Positions 23,680-37,100 of a stretch of 64,000 nt of DNA are shown in pieces; position 1 is the stretch's first letter, and every line of letters starts with the position of its first letter. Source of the stretch: Amyelois transitella (taxonomy: Eukaryota > Arthropoda > Insecta > Lepidoptera > Pyralidae); assembly GCF_032362555.1 (NCBI RefSeq), contig NC_083532.1:1253001-1317000 (forward strand). The letters run 5' to 3'. The notes under the pieces were generated by a model. It saw only the letters and a program-made list of their open reading frames with translations, did not search any database and was not told the DNA's origin. Position numbers and translations under genes: made by a program.

Positions 23680-24330
23680 TTGCCAGTATTTTAACAAGAA
23701 TAAGAAAAATATCTTCAACAAATTCGAATTCAGAATAATAAAGATATCACTGGCTGCTAACAATAATAACGAAGAAAAATTTTAACACTCACTTCTTGGT
23801 TTATAGACTACTAGGTTAATGAGACGTCAGAATTAGTTGTACCACTAATTTTACAATTTAAAAATATTTCAATTAATGAAAAAATTACAAAATACTGTTG
23901 GCAGCTACAATAGGTAAATATGGAAGAAAATTTTAAATCTGAGTGAATTTTTATAATACTCTTTCTAAGATATGGACTAAAGACAACGAATTAGATGAGA
24001 CCACAGAGTTGCCAGTATTTAAATAATATTTCGACATTCAAATTTAGAACAATAAAAAAAACCGCTAACAATAAATAGTGAATGCAGAGTGAATTTCAAT
24101 ACTCATTTCGGTTACAGACTATAGACTGATGATGTTATGATAGAAGTGACACCTTCAGTTGTTGCCAGTATTCAAATAACATTTCGACATTCAAATTCAA
24201 ACTGAGAACTATCAATAAAAAAAGAAAAGAAAAACACTGGCATCTTAACATATAACGGAGTGAATTTTTATACTCACTCCTCGGTTTCGGACTATAGACT
24301 GCGTAACAGCGGTGATGATAGAGGCGACAC
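23680..24330. repeat. Degenerate tandem copies of the Pdk terminal exon end
   Basis: About four units of 155-165 bp. 24105-24170 clearly resembles the exon at 24270-24330 (shared gactatagact, gatgatag.gtgacacctt). Weaker matches begin near 23950 and 23785. Each is separated by ttgccagtatt.aaataa-type sequence. Confidence 0.6.
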
Positions 24331-27300
24331 TTTCTCCCTGTTCTTCTGGTGCGCCGGACCCGACCAGTCGGCCAACTGCTGTACGGGCCGATAGAATTTT
24401 GTCGATGTTTTGTTGAAAATTGGTAGTAGCTCGTTCGCTTCGTTTGATAAAGCCTGGAATTATTATAAATATAAATAAATATATACGGGACAAATTACAC
24501 TGATTGAGTTAGCCTCGAAGTAAGTTCGAGACTTGTGTTACGAGATAATAACTCAACGATACTATATTTTATAATAAATACTTAATTATTTAACCAACCA
24601 AACACAAATAAATTAATAAACATACCAAGTTTTTTTTTTTTTACTGACAGCCAGTTTATATATTATTTCCCGTCAAGGTATTCAATACAAACATATAAAT
24701 ATAATCACGTCTATTTCACTTGCGGGGTAGACAGAGCCAACAGGATCTTGAAAATACTGATAGGCCACGTTCAGCTGTTTGGCTCTCTGATAGAATTGAA
24801 GATTCAGAGATGACAGGTTGCAAGCCTGTCGCCTTAAAGAAGTATCCCAAATTAATAAGCCTATCCCTTAGTCGCCTTTTACCACATTTTGATCATAACA
24901 ATTACTTCTTCGTTCCCAACCTTAGCTATTGAATATTATTATTAACTCAAACAATAAAAACCATCTCACCTTCAGATATATTACTGCGTCAGTGCCGTAA
25001 CCCTCGCAGGACATGAGCACCAAATCCCCGTGGAAATATCTAGCGTACAATCTAGATATAGGCAGACCGTAGCCGTATCCTGAAATGAGAGATTTATGTA
25101 TAATAAGACACAGAATTAAATATTTAACTGAGCGTAGGTGGTCGAATTATGTTCCAATTCGTGAAATCATTCATTCATTCATGTAGTCACGTCTTTATCC
25201 CTTGCAGGGTAGGCAGAGCCAACAGTCTTGAAGAGACTAATAGGCCACGTTCAGCTTTTTGGCTTAATGATAGAATTGAGATTCAAATAGTGAAAGGTTG
25301 CTAGCCAATCACCTAAAAAAAGAATCCCAAGTTTGTAAGCCTCCCTTATTCGCTATCCTATATCCCCATATCCTTAGTCGCCTTTTACGACATCCATGGG
25401 AAGGAGACAAGAGTGGTTCTATTCTTTTTTTGCATTGGCGCCGGGAACCACACTGCACAATCTTATATATGTATGATGATGATGATGACGATGATGATGA
25501 TGATGATGACGATGATGATGATGACGACGACTCACCAGCCAGCGGCACGGTGTGCGAGTCCGACTTGGAGGGCTGCGGCGCCGTGCTGTACATGTACTTG
25601 AACAGCAGGTCGGTCACGCTGCGCGGGATGCCGCCGCCGCGGTCAGACATCTGTTGATAATGGGAGTTTATTATCAAATATATATATATATATATACATA
25701 CATACATAAAATCACGCGTCTTTCCCGGAGGTGTAGGCAGAGACTACCTCTTTCCACTTGCCACGATCTCTGCACACTTCCTTCGCTACGGAAATTTATC
25801 ATCAAATATATATATATATATATATAAATATATTAAATATATAAGGCATAAAGTCAACTCGTTGTACATTTAACGTGCATAAAGTTAAAATAAAATAAAA
25901 AAATATATATATTGCTCATTATCATATTATTATATTATCATATATATACATATATTATAAAGTAACAGGATATATCAATAATGCTGGCATAAGGTTGCAG
26001 AGGTCAGATGTGAGTCGCTTCGTGTAAAAAAAAAAAAACCAGAACCAGAATCTTCTCCATGATATATCACAAGTGTTACACAGATGGCGTTGCTCGATGC
26101 TAAATCGCGCAATTAAAGTTTCCACCTACTTTGAGCGATATATCTTCCTTCCCATTGACAATGTTGACTTGTATCGGCGGCGGGCTGCCCTGGTGATTCT
26201 CCATCACGGCTCTCATCGCGTTCTTGAACAGCTCAAACAGCATGTGGTAGAGATGGGAGGGGACGTACACCACTGGCATCGGCCGCTCGCTTGGCACTGG
26301 GAGGGGGGGGGGGAAAGACAACAAATTCAAATTCAATTCAAATTTTATTAGAGATTAAATTAATATTTTATTTTATTTTTTATTACTGCGGTGGGAAAAA
26401 CATTTCAATTCGAATTCAATTCAAATTTTATTAGAGATTAAATTAATATTTTATTTTATTTTTTATTACTGCGTGGGGGGTACATTTCAATTCATTCAAA
26501 TTTTATTACAGACTAGCGACCCGCCCCGGCTTCGCACGGGTGCAAAATTCGGAAAAAAATTATACATAAAAACCTTCCTCTTGAATCACTCTCTACCTGT
26601 TACAAAAAACCGCATCAAAATCCGTTGCGTAATTTTAAAGATTTAAGCATACAGACAAACAGACTAAAATAGCGACTTTGTTTTATACTATGTAGTGATT
26701 AAATTATTTTATTTTTTATTACTGGGGGGGAAAACAATTCAATTCGAATTCAATTCAATTTTTATTAGAGATTAAATTATTTTATTTTATAATCTCTATA
26801 TTGAAACTTCCGTCCGCGCGAAATTTACTCCTATTGTATGCATACATATTCCTAACTAGCTGTGCCCGCGACTTCGTCCGCGTGGAATAGTTATTTTTGG
26901 GCATCATTGAAGCCCTCAAGGATGAATAATTTTCCCCGTTTTTTTTTTCACATTTTCCATTACTTCTTCGCTCCGTAATGTTATACAGCCTAAAGCCTTC
27001 CTCGATAAATGGTCTATTCAACACAAAAAAAATTTTTTCAATTCGAACCAGTTCCTGAGATTAGCGCGTTCAAACAAACAAACAAACAAACTCTTCAGCT
27101 TTATAATATTAGTACAGATAAGCATTTCGTTTACGAAAACACACCAAAAAAAAAAAAAAAACTATCGAGCAACAATCGTAACGACGCTCACCGCCAGCTT
27201 GCAACATCTCCAACTCCGGCGCAGCCAGATAGTATCTGTCGCACAGGAACCTCGCGTTCTCGTACGCGTCCTTCACCACGCCGACGACGTCGCATGCCGG

Positions 27301-30300
27301 GTCGATTGACCCAATATGGCGGCCGCCGGAGCCCATTCCGTTGACGGAGGCCTGCTTGCCGCCCACCGGTTCGCCGAATAGGAGGGCTGTGAAAATTGAA
27401 AAAAAAAACATTAATTCATACATACATGTGGGAATAATTATGATTTATTTTTGTTTTTTTTTTGTAGTAATTCTTTTCTTTCTTTCTTTCTTTTCTATAT
27501 TATGGCTTCCACCGGACTTTCGGTGATTCTGCCAATGTCATGGTTTGAAGAGACACGAAGTTACGAAATTGGACGGTATACAATCTGAAAGGAAGGTTAA
27601 CAAATGTACAAACACAAAAAGACAAACACAACAAGTAGGTATTGTTAGTAAAAGAGAAGACAAGTTAATGATTATAATGTGAAGTGAGTGTGTAAGGTGT
27701 AAAAGTTATGTAAAACAAGGCATATACCTAATAAGAGATTTCGGAAGTAGGAGAGAGAGAGAGAAAAAAAAAATACTGTAATGGGAACTATAGTTTTAGG
27801 TTATTTTTAGTTATGAACTTTGCAATAATATAACAGAACCGAGTGTGGACAAGAGAAAGAAATGAATTAATGTCTAAATTTAGATGGGGAATGTTCGTCG
27901 GAATTATGTTACGAAGATGGACCACAAGTTTGGGGCAGTTGAAAATTATATGATTAAGATTACCTTCATCCAGGCCACATTCACAGACAGAAGTATCTCT
28001 AATTCGCAGTTTATGGAGGAAGACAGGGATACATACATGGCCAAGTCGCATTCGGATTATAACTGACGTTACCCACTTCTCCAAGTTTCGATGCCGGAAG
28101 AACCAAGGGACTTTGGGTAAGTTAGGTTGGATATTTCCATACCAGACACCTTTTTGCTGACGAGAATGTTGCCATTGTCTATTCCAATTAGTCATTAACT
28201 GTGGTTTAGCTAGAAGTCTAAGGTCTCGAGAGTAATGAAATTTGTGGCAGTCAGAACCTGAAGTAGAAGCTTGTTTAGCCCACATATCTACTGTTTCATT
28301 ACCCTTGATTCCTGAATGGCTTGGAATCCAAGCAATAGTATTAATACTGGAAGATTGACAATTATATAAGGCTTCTCTTATTTTCAGGGTAATTGGAAAG
28401 TTATCCTTTGCATGGAAGGGTCGTTTCAAAATATCTTGGAGGCAGCTCAAAGAGTCTGAGAGGATAAGTGATTTGTCCAAATTGTGAGATAAAACAAATT
28501 GAACAGCTTCAAAGAGAGCAATGGATTCTCCAGTAAATATAGAGGATTTAGAAAAATATTTAAAACTTAATAAAAGATTGAATTTAGGTATCCAAACTGC
28601 TGCACCAACATTAGAGTCCTGAGTTAATTTGGAAGCATCCGTAAAAATGAGGGTCCAATCAGACCATTTCTCAGAAATGATCTGGTTGAATATCCTATCA
28701 GCACCAGGAAGATTCTTGGAAAGTCCTATGTTTAGAAGAACATTAGGTTGGAAGATGAGAGGGAGGAAGTCAATATCAAAGATAGGATTTTTGGAGAATT
28801 GGGCAACTGGGTGGGGAAGGTTATCTATTTTATCGAAGCTTTTAACCAAAGGCGGGTGATCTTTGTTAACCCAATAAGAAGAAGTATGACAATAGTCTGA
28901 TAGAGAGTTAAGTATTTCTAATAAGGGATGAGAAAATAATTGGATTGTTTTGTAAAGAAATCTATCAGCTAAAAATTGTCTCCTTAATACAAGAGGAGGG
29001 TCCAAACATTCAACCTGAAGGGCATTTGTCGGAGAAGATTTCATAGCACCGGTTATAATTCTGAGACATTTATGTTGAATTTTGTCTAATTTCGCCAAAG
29101 CTAATTTGTTGCATGGTTCTAGTAAGAAGGCACCGTAGTCAAAATGGCTACGTACAAGGGCATTATAAATTAATTTTTGACTATAGGGATGGGAGCCCCA
29201 GCGGACTCCAGAGAGAGACCTCATGACATTAACTCCCTTTTCAGCTTTTTGGACAACATGGTTTAAGTGAGTAACACCTGTTAGTTTGGAGTCTAAGGTA
29301 ATTCCTAAAAATTTACAGTTGTCTTTTTGAGGGATAGTTTCATTATTAATCGAAACAGTTAATAGGGGCAAAGATCTCTTCCGAGTAAAGACGACACAGT
29401 TTGATTTAAGCGGGGAGATAGATAATCCATGGTCTTCTAACCAGGTGTTGAGGTAAAAAAGAGCTGAATTTAAACGACGGCTAATGTCATCAAAGGAGTC
29501 CGAAGAAGCGAAAAGAACTATATCATCAGCATATTGAAGAATATTGCAAAAGCAATTGACAGACTGATCTAGGTCAGAAGTATATAAATTATACAATATG
29601 GGACTAAGTACAGAGCCCTGTGGAAGACCCTTCCAAACAGAGCGAGGGGGAAGAAGAGAACCCTGCAAACGGACAATTATGTGACGATCCAAGAGCATAT
29701 TACAGATGATATTAATCAGCCTCACTGGAATACTCAGCTTATGCAATTTTTGCCTGAGAATAGGAAGTTGAACGTTATCATATGCTGAAGTTATGTCAAG
29801 AAAAGCGCCTACCACATGTTCGTTTTTAGAGAATGCCACTCTTATATGGGAGACCAGGATACTCAAGCTGTCCAGAGTTCCCATACCTCTTCTAAAGCCA
29901 AATTGAGAATTTGGAAGTATGCCCTTTGATTCAATAAACCATTCCAATCGATTTTTGATGAGATGTTCCATAATTTTATGTATTACCGATGAGAGGGCAA
30001 TGGGTCTATAGCTGAGGGGGTCTAGAGGGTTCCTCCCAGGTTTAAGAATGGGAATAATAATTTGGTTCTTCCATGATTCTGGGACAGACCCAGACAGGAA
30101 GATATGATTTAAAATGGACAGAAGGTATAATTTGGAAGGAAGAGGAGCTTGAAAAAAAAAACATTAATTGATACATACATGTGGGAATAATTATGATTTA
30201 TTTTTGTTTTTTTTTTGTAGTAATTCTTAAGTAGTTTGTATAGCAACACTAAAGTTAATTGTCAATGTCGGACATGACTATGTCTATTGACGTCTGACTA

Positions 30301-33300
30301 GATGTCAATGTCAAAAAAGAGGATCTGAAAAGAAAGATAGGTCGTTGTTGGTTTGTCAAGAAGAAAAAATAAAGATTGTGAGTGTTTGAAAAGTGTTTGC
30401 ATCAAGTTGAGCCCCATTCCCACATACATACATACATAAAATCACGCCTCTTTCCCGGAGGGGTTGGCAGAGACTACCTCTTTCCACTTGCCACGATCTC
30501 TGCACACTTCCTCCGCTTCATCCACCATTCATAACTGTCTTCATACAAGCTCGGCGGTTTCGGGTACTTTTGACCTGACCCTTTACCAGGATCTTGTTCA
30601 AATTAATTCATATTTTATTTTATATCTTTATCTTTATCGAAATCTGCTAGAATGAATAAGCGACACAAGCCTATATAGAAATGTGAAAGAATTCCCATAG
30701 CGCGTTCTAATTCTCGCGCAACGCCATCTATTAACACACACTAAAAGACACTCACTATGCTGGTTTATGAGCATCCTGATCGATATCCGGCTCATGTAGA
30801 ATCTGTCCAAGAAGTACTGGATGGAGTTCTCGGTGCCCGTGTCCACCTCGTGAGACTCCTTCAGCTCGAGGACGCCCTGGGCCATCGTTTGGACAACATC
30901 CGCGTGACGGTTGCGAATGTGGACCAGGCGTTCGCAGAATCTGCAATGATAAATGTAGAATGTGTAGGTATATGTATGTGTATGTGTGTGTAATGTAATA
31001 TCTACAAGTATAATATATATGTATATAAATATACATACATAAATATGGTCACGTTTATATCCCTTGCGGGGATAGACAGAGCCAACAGTCTTGAAAAGAC
31101 TGAACGGCCATGTTCTGCTATTTGGCTTTATTTATAATATCTCCATCTTCTCAAACTTTATGATCTAAAAATACTAATAATAATACTTTATCAAGAGCCA
31201 TTATAGTCACATCTCTTTCATTCTCTTTAATTTTAATATCTCCATCTCTATCATTGTCATTACTCACTGGCTCAATATAGGCGGTTCAGACTCCATCTTC
31301 TCAAACTGTATGATCTCCTAAAAATACTTCTACAACTACTTTATCAAGAGCCATTATAATCACATCTCTTTCATTCTCTTTAATTATAATATCTCCATCT
31401 TCTTAAACTGTATGATCTGCTAAAAATACTTCTACAACTACTTTATCAATAGCCATTATAATCACATCTCTTTCATTCTCTTTAATTTTAATATCTCCAT
31501 CTCTATCATTGTCAATACTCATACATACATACATATAATCACGTCTATATCCCTTGCGGGGTAGACAGAGCCAACAGTCTTGTAAAGACTAATAGGCCAC
31601 GTTCAGCGGTTTGGCTTTAAGATGGAATTGAGATTCAAATAGTGACAGTTTGCTAGCCCATCTAAAAGAAGAATCCCAAGTTTATAAGCCTACCCCTTAG
31701 CCGCTTTTTACGACATCCATGGGAAGGAGATGGAGTGGTCCTATTCTTTTTTCTATTCGTGCCGGGAACCACACGGCAAATAATTTACAATACTCACTGG
31801 CTCAATATAGGCGGTTCAGGCTCCATCTTCTCAAACTCTATGATCTCCTCGAAGGACCTCTCGTACCACTGGTTCACCATACCCACTGAAGGCATCTGTA
31901 GCAGGTTCTCCGGCAGTAGAGCTATCTCTTTCATTATGTTCGCCAACCTGTGAAGAGAGAGAGAGATGAAACGTTAAATAACATTAGTATAATTTAATAT
32001 ATTCTTGTTTTACTATGTGATTTTAAAATTTTGCAAAAATTAATTTGAATTTTAAAAGTTTGAGCCAAATAGCTGAACTTGGCCATTAAGTCTTTTCAAG
32101 ACTGTTGGCTCTGTCTACCCCGCAAGACGTGACCATATGTATGTATGTATGTATGTAAGTTTGAAATTTGAGGTTGCTAGCCCATCGCCTTCAAGACAAA
32201 ATCCCAAGTTTATTAGCCTTTTCCTTAGTTGCCGTTTACTACATCCATGGAAAAGAGAACAAGTCATATTCTAATGGTCATATTTTATTTTTTTTATTTG
32301 CCGATTCGTTTTAACGTTCACTTCAATTCAATTGAATGATAAATATCTCACACGAGACACTTGTTCGTTCTTGAAATCTGCAATGTAACACAAACATAAT
32401 CTTATCTCTGTGAAAACAATAAGTCTAGTGATTTCTACAACATGTACCTATAAAACTTGATCATCGACGGCCTCTGTGGCGCGGGGGTTGTGTGCTTGCC
32501 TGCGACACCGGAGGTCCCGGGTTCGAATCCTGGCCATTATGAGAAACAAACTTTCTCTGATTGGCCTGAATCTTGGAAGTTTAACACTATATATAATGTT
32601 ATAATATTTTTTAAGTAATTTCTAGTTAAAAGAAAATGTTAAGGGTGAACAACCCTTATCACTAAGGGGTATGAAAAATAGATGTCGGCCGATTCTCAGA
32701 CCTACTCAATATGCTCACAAAATTTCATGAGAATCGTTCGAGTCGTTTCTGAGGAGTACGGGGAACGAACATTGTGACACGAGACAATTTTATATATAAG
32801 ATATATACAGACATGTATGTATATGTATTCTTACCTCACTGGGAGCTCCTTTCTGAGGAAAAGGAAAGATTTCCTTTCGCACGCATTTAGACCTGAAAAA
32901 TAAGAGAATACAATTAGCATAGCACATCAACATTCTACCTTACGGTCTTGCTCAACAAGAGGCGACTGACTGACTGACTGAAACATTAACACATACCCAA
33001 ACCACCGCGTCTAAATAAGTTAGTTTAAGTGTAACAAGTTAATAAACTCGTTCACCTTGACGGCTATAGGTATACAACTCACATTGTCGTTAATATTAAT
33101 TATTCTTAATAATTGCATCCTGCCATAAACAATGGTGTCATTAATGATACCTAAATTGGTTTTAATGACTACCATCGTAAGTTACATGTGGTTCACGGCA
33201 TATGAGAATAGAATAACATCCCTACCATACATACATACATATGGTCACGTCTATATCCCTTGCGGGGTAGACAGAGCCAACAGTCTTGAAAAGACTGAAT

Positions 33301-34091
33301 GGCCACGTTCAGCTATATGGCCTAATGATAGAATTGAGATTCAAATAGTGACAGGTTGCAAGCCCATCACCTAAGAAACAATACCAAGTTTGTAAGCCTA
33401 TCCCTTAGTCGCCTTTTAAGACATCCATGGGAAAGAGATGGAGTGGTCCTATTCCTTTTTGTATTGGCGCCGGGAACCACACGGCACAATATCCCTACCA
33501 TATCCCAAATAAAGTAAACGTATGTTTGTTTGTTTGTTACCACTTCAAGGGTTATCTACTGAATTGATCTCCTTGAAATATACATATAGTAGGTAATAAA
33601 GAGTCTGGAGAATGACATAAGGTACCTTTCGTCCCGGTAAAAACTATAGTTCCCGTAGGATTTGCGAAAAACCCGGTGGCGCTAAATTCGTTGCTTTTTG
33701 TATGTTGTGCTAATGTCGTCGCTTTTTTTAGATGGCGTTAAATTTAAATTCGTCGTTTTCGTACAAGGCGATTAACTCACGCGGGCAAAGCCTAGTCTAA
33801 AAGCTAGTAGGTATAATTTAATTACCTACATATGATATAAGGTACCTACCGTGTTGTTCGCGGCACCATTATAAAAAATAATAGGACCACTCCATCTCTT
33901 TCCCATGGATGTCGTAAAGGCGACTAAGGGATAGGCTTACAAACTTGGGATTCTTTTGTAGGCGATGGACTAGCAACCTATCACTATTTGAATTTCAATT
34001 CTATCATTAAGCCAAATAGCTAAACGTGGCCATTCAGTCTTTTCAAGCCTGATGGCTCTGTCAGCCCGCAAGAGACTTGACTATATATATG

Positions 34092-34152
<61 letters not shown>

Positions 34153-37100
34153 ATATATATACATATGTGTATATATATATGTATGTGTATATATATATAT
34201 ATATTATTTGTATATGATTCAAGCCTCGTCAGTGTAATTGAAAACGTTATCAGCGTGTTATAAATGGGTTAGACTCCTACGCAATCGATAATGTTTCACT
34301 TTTCCAAATCGATAGGTCGGAAAATAAGCTCCATGAAGTTAGAATCTCATTTTAATTCGTATAATTTAACATCACAAACGCCCATTCTCTAAACGCGATT
34401 TGTAGCAAACAGCTCTTGTAGACCATATGATCACGTCTATATCCCTTGCGGGGTAAACAAAGTCAGGAGTCCTAAAAAGACTGAAAGGCCACGTTCAGCT
34501 GTTTGGCTTAATGATAGAATTGAGATTCAAATAGTGACAGGTTGCTAGTCCATCGCGTAAAGGAAGAATCCCATGTTTACTAGCTTATCACAAAGTCGCA
34601 TACTAAGTGCTGGGAACCACACGGCATAAAAATAAAAATTTACTCTTTGAAAATGGATCAGATTAGAGATATCTTCATGGGATAAGAAGGCCATTGTAAG
34701 TGAGTTTTTTTTTGTGTAAATATCTATGCAATAAAGATATTACAAACAAACAGAAATCTTATTAAAATTTGGCGCAAACGCTTATAAAATAACACAAAAC
34801 ATGCACAAAATGAACTTTAAACAAAGAAATAAAATAGAAATGAGTCAATCACCTTTGGCTACTGAAGTACCTACATATTTAAAACAATTTCAAGACAAAA
34901 CATAAACAAAAATTGTAATGACATTCGGACTTTGAATTCATAAAAAGAACATCTGGACCCGTGCCCGTCCGGTTTTTAGATAAAAACTATTTTCGAATGT
35001 TGCCAGGTATAAAAACGTAAATAAACTGGATTTTTTGAACTGTTGAATGTGCCTTCTAGACTTTGCTCTTTTGGCACGTTTGCGCAACTAAAAATGTATA
35101 CTTTTTCACGTGTAACGTGGGTACTTAATCAATTATTACATTACATACATACATATAATCACGTCTATATTCCTTGCGGGGTAGACAGAACCAACAGTCT
35201 TGTGAAGACTGATAGGCCACGTTCAGCTTTTTAAGAATTTTTAGGCGATGGGCTAGCCACCTGTCACTATTTGAATCTCAATTCTATCTTAAAGCCAAAA
35301 CAGCTGAACGTGGCCTGTTGGTCTTTTCGAGACTGTCGGCTCTGTCTATCCCGCAAGGGATATAGACGTGATTATATGTATGTAGGTACGTGATAAACAC
35401 ATGGTGTTTGTTACGTATCCCTTGCTAATATTATAAATGAATGAAGTCTGTCTATCTGTTCCACTTTCACAGCTAAACCGCTTGACCGATTCCAATGAAA
35501 TTTGGTATGCATATATTAGTTAACAATACGCATTCTAACCTAGGATACTATTTTCAACAGAACAACAGCTCATTTACAATAAGTATTACACTGTTGCTAG
35601 CGACTTAATCCGTCTAAAATTTCTATAAATTCCAAATTTCTATGTTATTCCAATATCTAAATTATGTCATTACAATAATGAAAATTTATCAAAAAGATTT
35701 TTGCGTAAACGGATAACAAACACACACACACACATATATATACATTCTATCGATGTTATTCTAACATTCTAGATACAACACTATTTATGGTAACACTCTA
35801 GATAGTTCTAATTGTATCTCGGCCATTGTTTCTCATGAACGCAATCGAATCAACTGATAAAAAGGCCGAGTCAGGGATCATTGAGGGCAACACTGCCGTT
35901 GACAATACTATGGTTGATAAACTTATATAAATATTGTATTGTGTGCCGTGTGGTTCCCGACACCAATAAAAAGAAAGAAAGAATCACTCACATCTCTATC
36001 CCATGAATGTCGTAAAAGGCGAGTAAGGGATAAGGCTTATACAGTTGAGATTTATCTTTGAGGCGATGGGCTAGCAACCTGTCACTATTTGAATCTCAAT
36101 TCTATCAGCCAAACAGCTGAACGGGGCCTATCAATCTTTTCAAGACTATTGGCTCTGTCTACCCCGTAAGGGATATAGACGTGATAATATGTATGTGTAT
36201 GTAATATTGTACATATATATATCTGTATGAATAAATTTTATTTGTTGATTAAAATAAATAAAGAAGATTCTTAACTTGAAAGTATATACTTAAGCGTCTC
36301 GTCCGCAGCGAACTTAAACCTCGCAAAAAAATCTTAATCTAAAACATTCTAGAACTAACCAGAACGTTCTACCTCATTTGTATTCAACCTGACGTTTGTT
36401 TACAAACAGACCGGCGCACGCGTCGCCTTCATTTTACCTTGATACGGAACACACGGGCGGAAATGTCGACCGTTCGCGACGCGGCTTTAAAAATGGTCTG
36501 CGTGATATTATTTTCAACAATAAGAAGAAAGAATAATTATCTTATACAGTAGTTTTGATGTAGTTAGCAATTATTAAGAGTTTAATTAAAAACAAACAGT
36601 GAATAAATAAATAATAAATATATACGGGACAAATTACACTGATTGAGTTAGCCTCGAAGTAAGTTCGAGACTTGTGTTACGAGATACTAACTAATGTTTA
36701 AAATGACATGGCAATTGTTTGAAAATTCAATGAGGTATTTTAAAAAAACCCTACAGCTTGGATCCCAGTGAGATGGCAATTAGAAAAAAACTAACATACC
36801 GTGCCGACCCCACGTAGAAAGTGGGAAAAGGTAACGATGAAGAAGGAGAACTCGGATCTTACTATAAGGCGATGAACTTGCGACCTGTCACCATCATCTC
36901 GCATCATTGAGTCATCGAGTCCTGTCAACAATGGCTCCAACCCCGTAAGAGATAAAGACATGATGCCTATGTTCGTATCAATTTAAAAAAATCCGCTGCT
37001 TTTGTAAACGTTTTTATTTGGCGTATGTTTTACTTTACTTCCTGTGACTAATCTGTCAAACCATTTAATGAACTGTATCCGTTCGCTCTTCCATAATTAA

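Noticed and set aside
26073..26351. Plus-strand 92-codon frame
   Set aside because: Antisense shadow of Pdk exon 6.
30757..30993. Plus-strand 78-codon frame
   Set aside because: Antisense shadow of Pdk exon 4.
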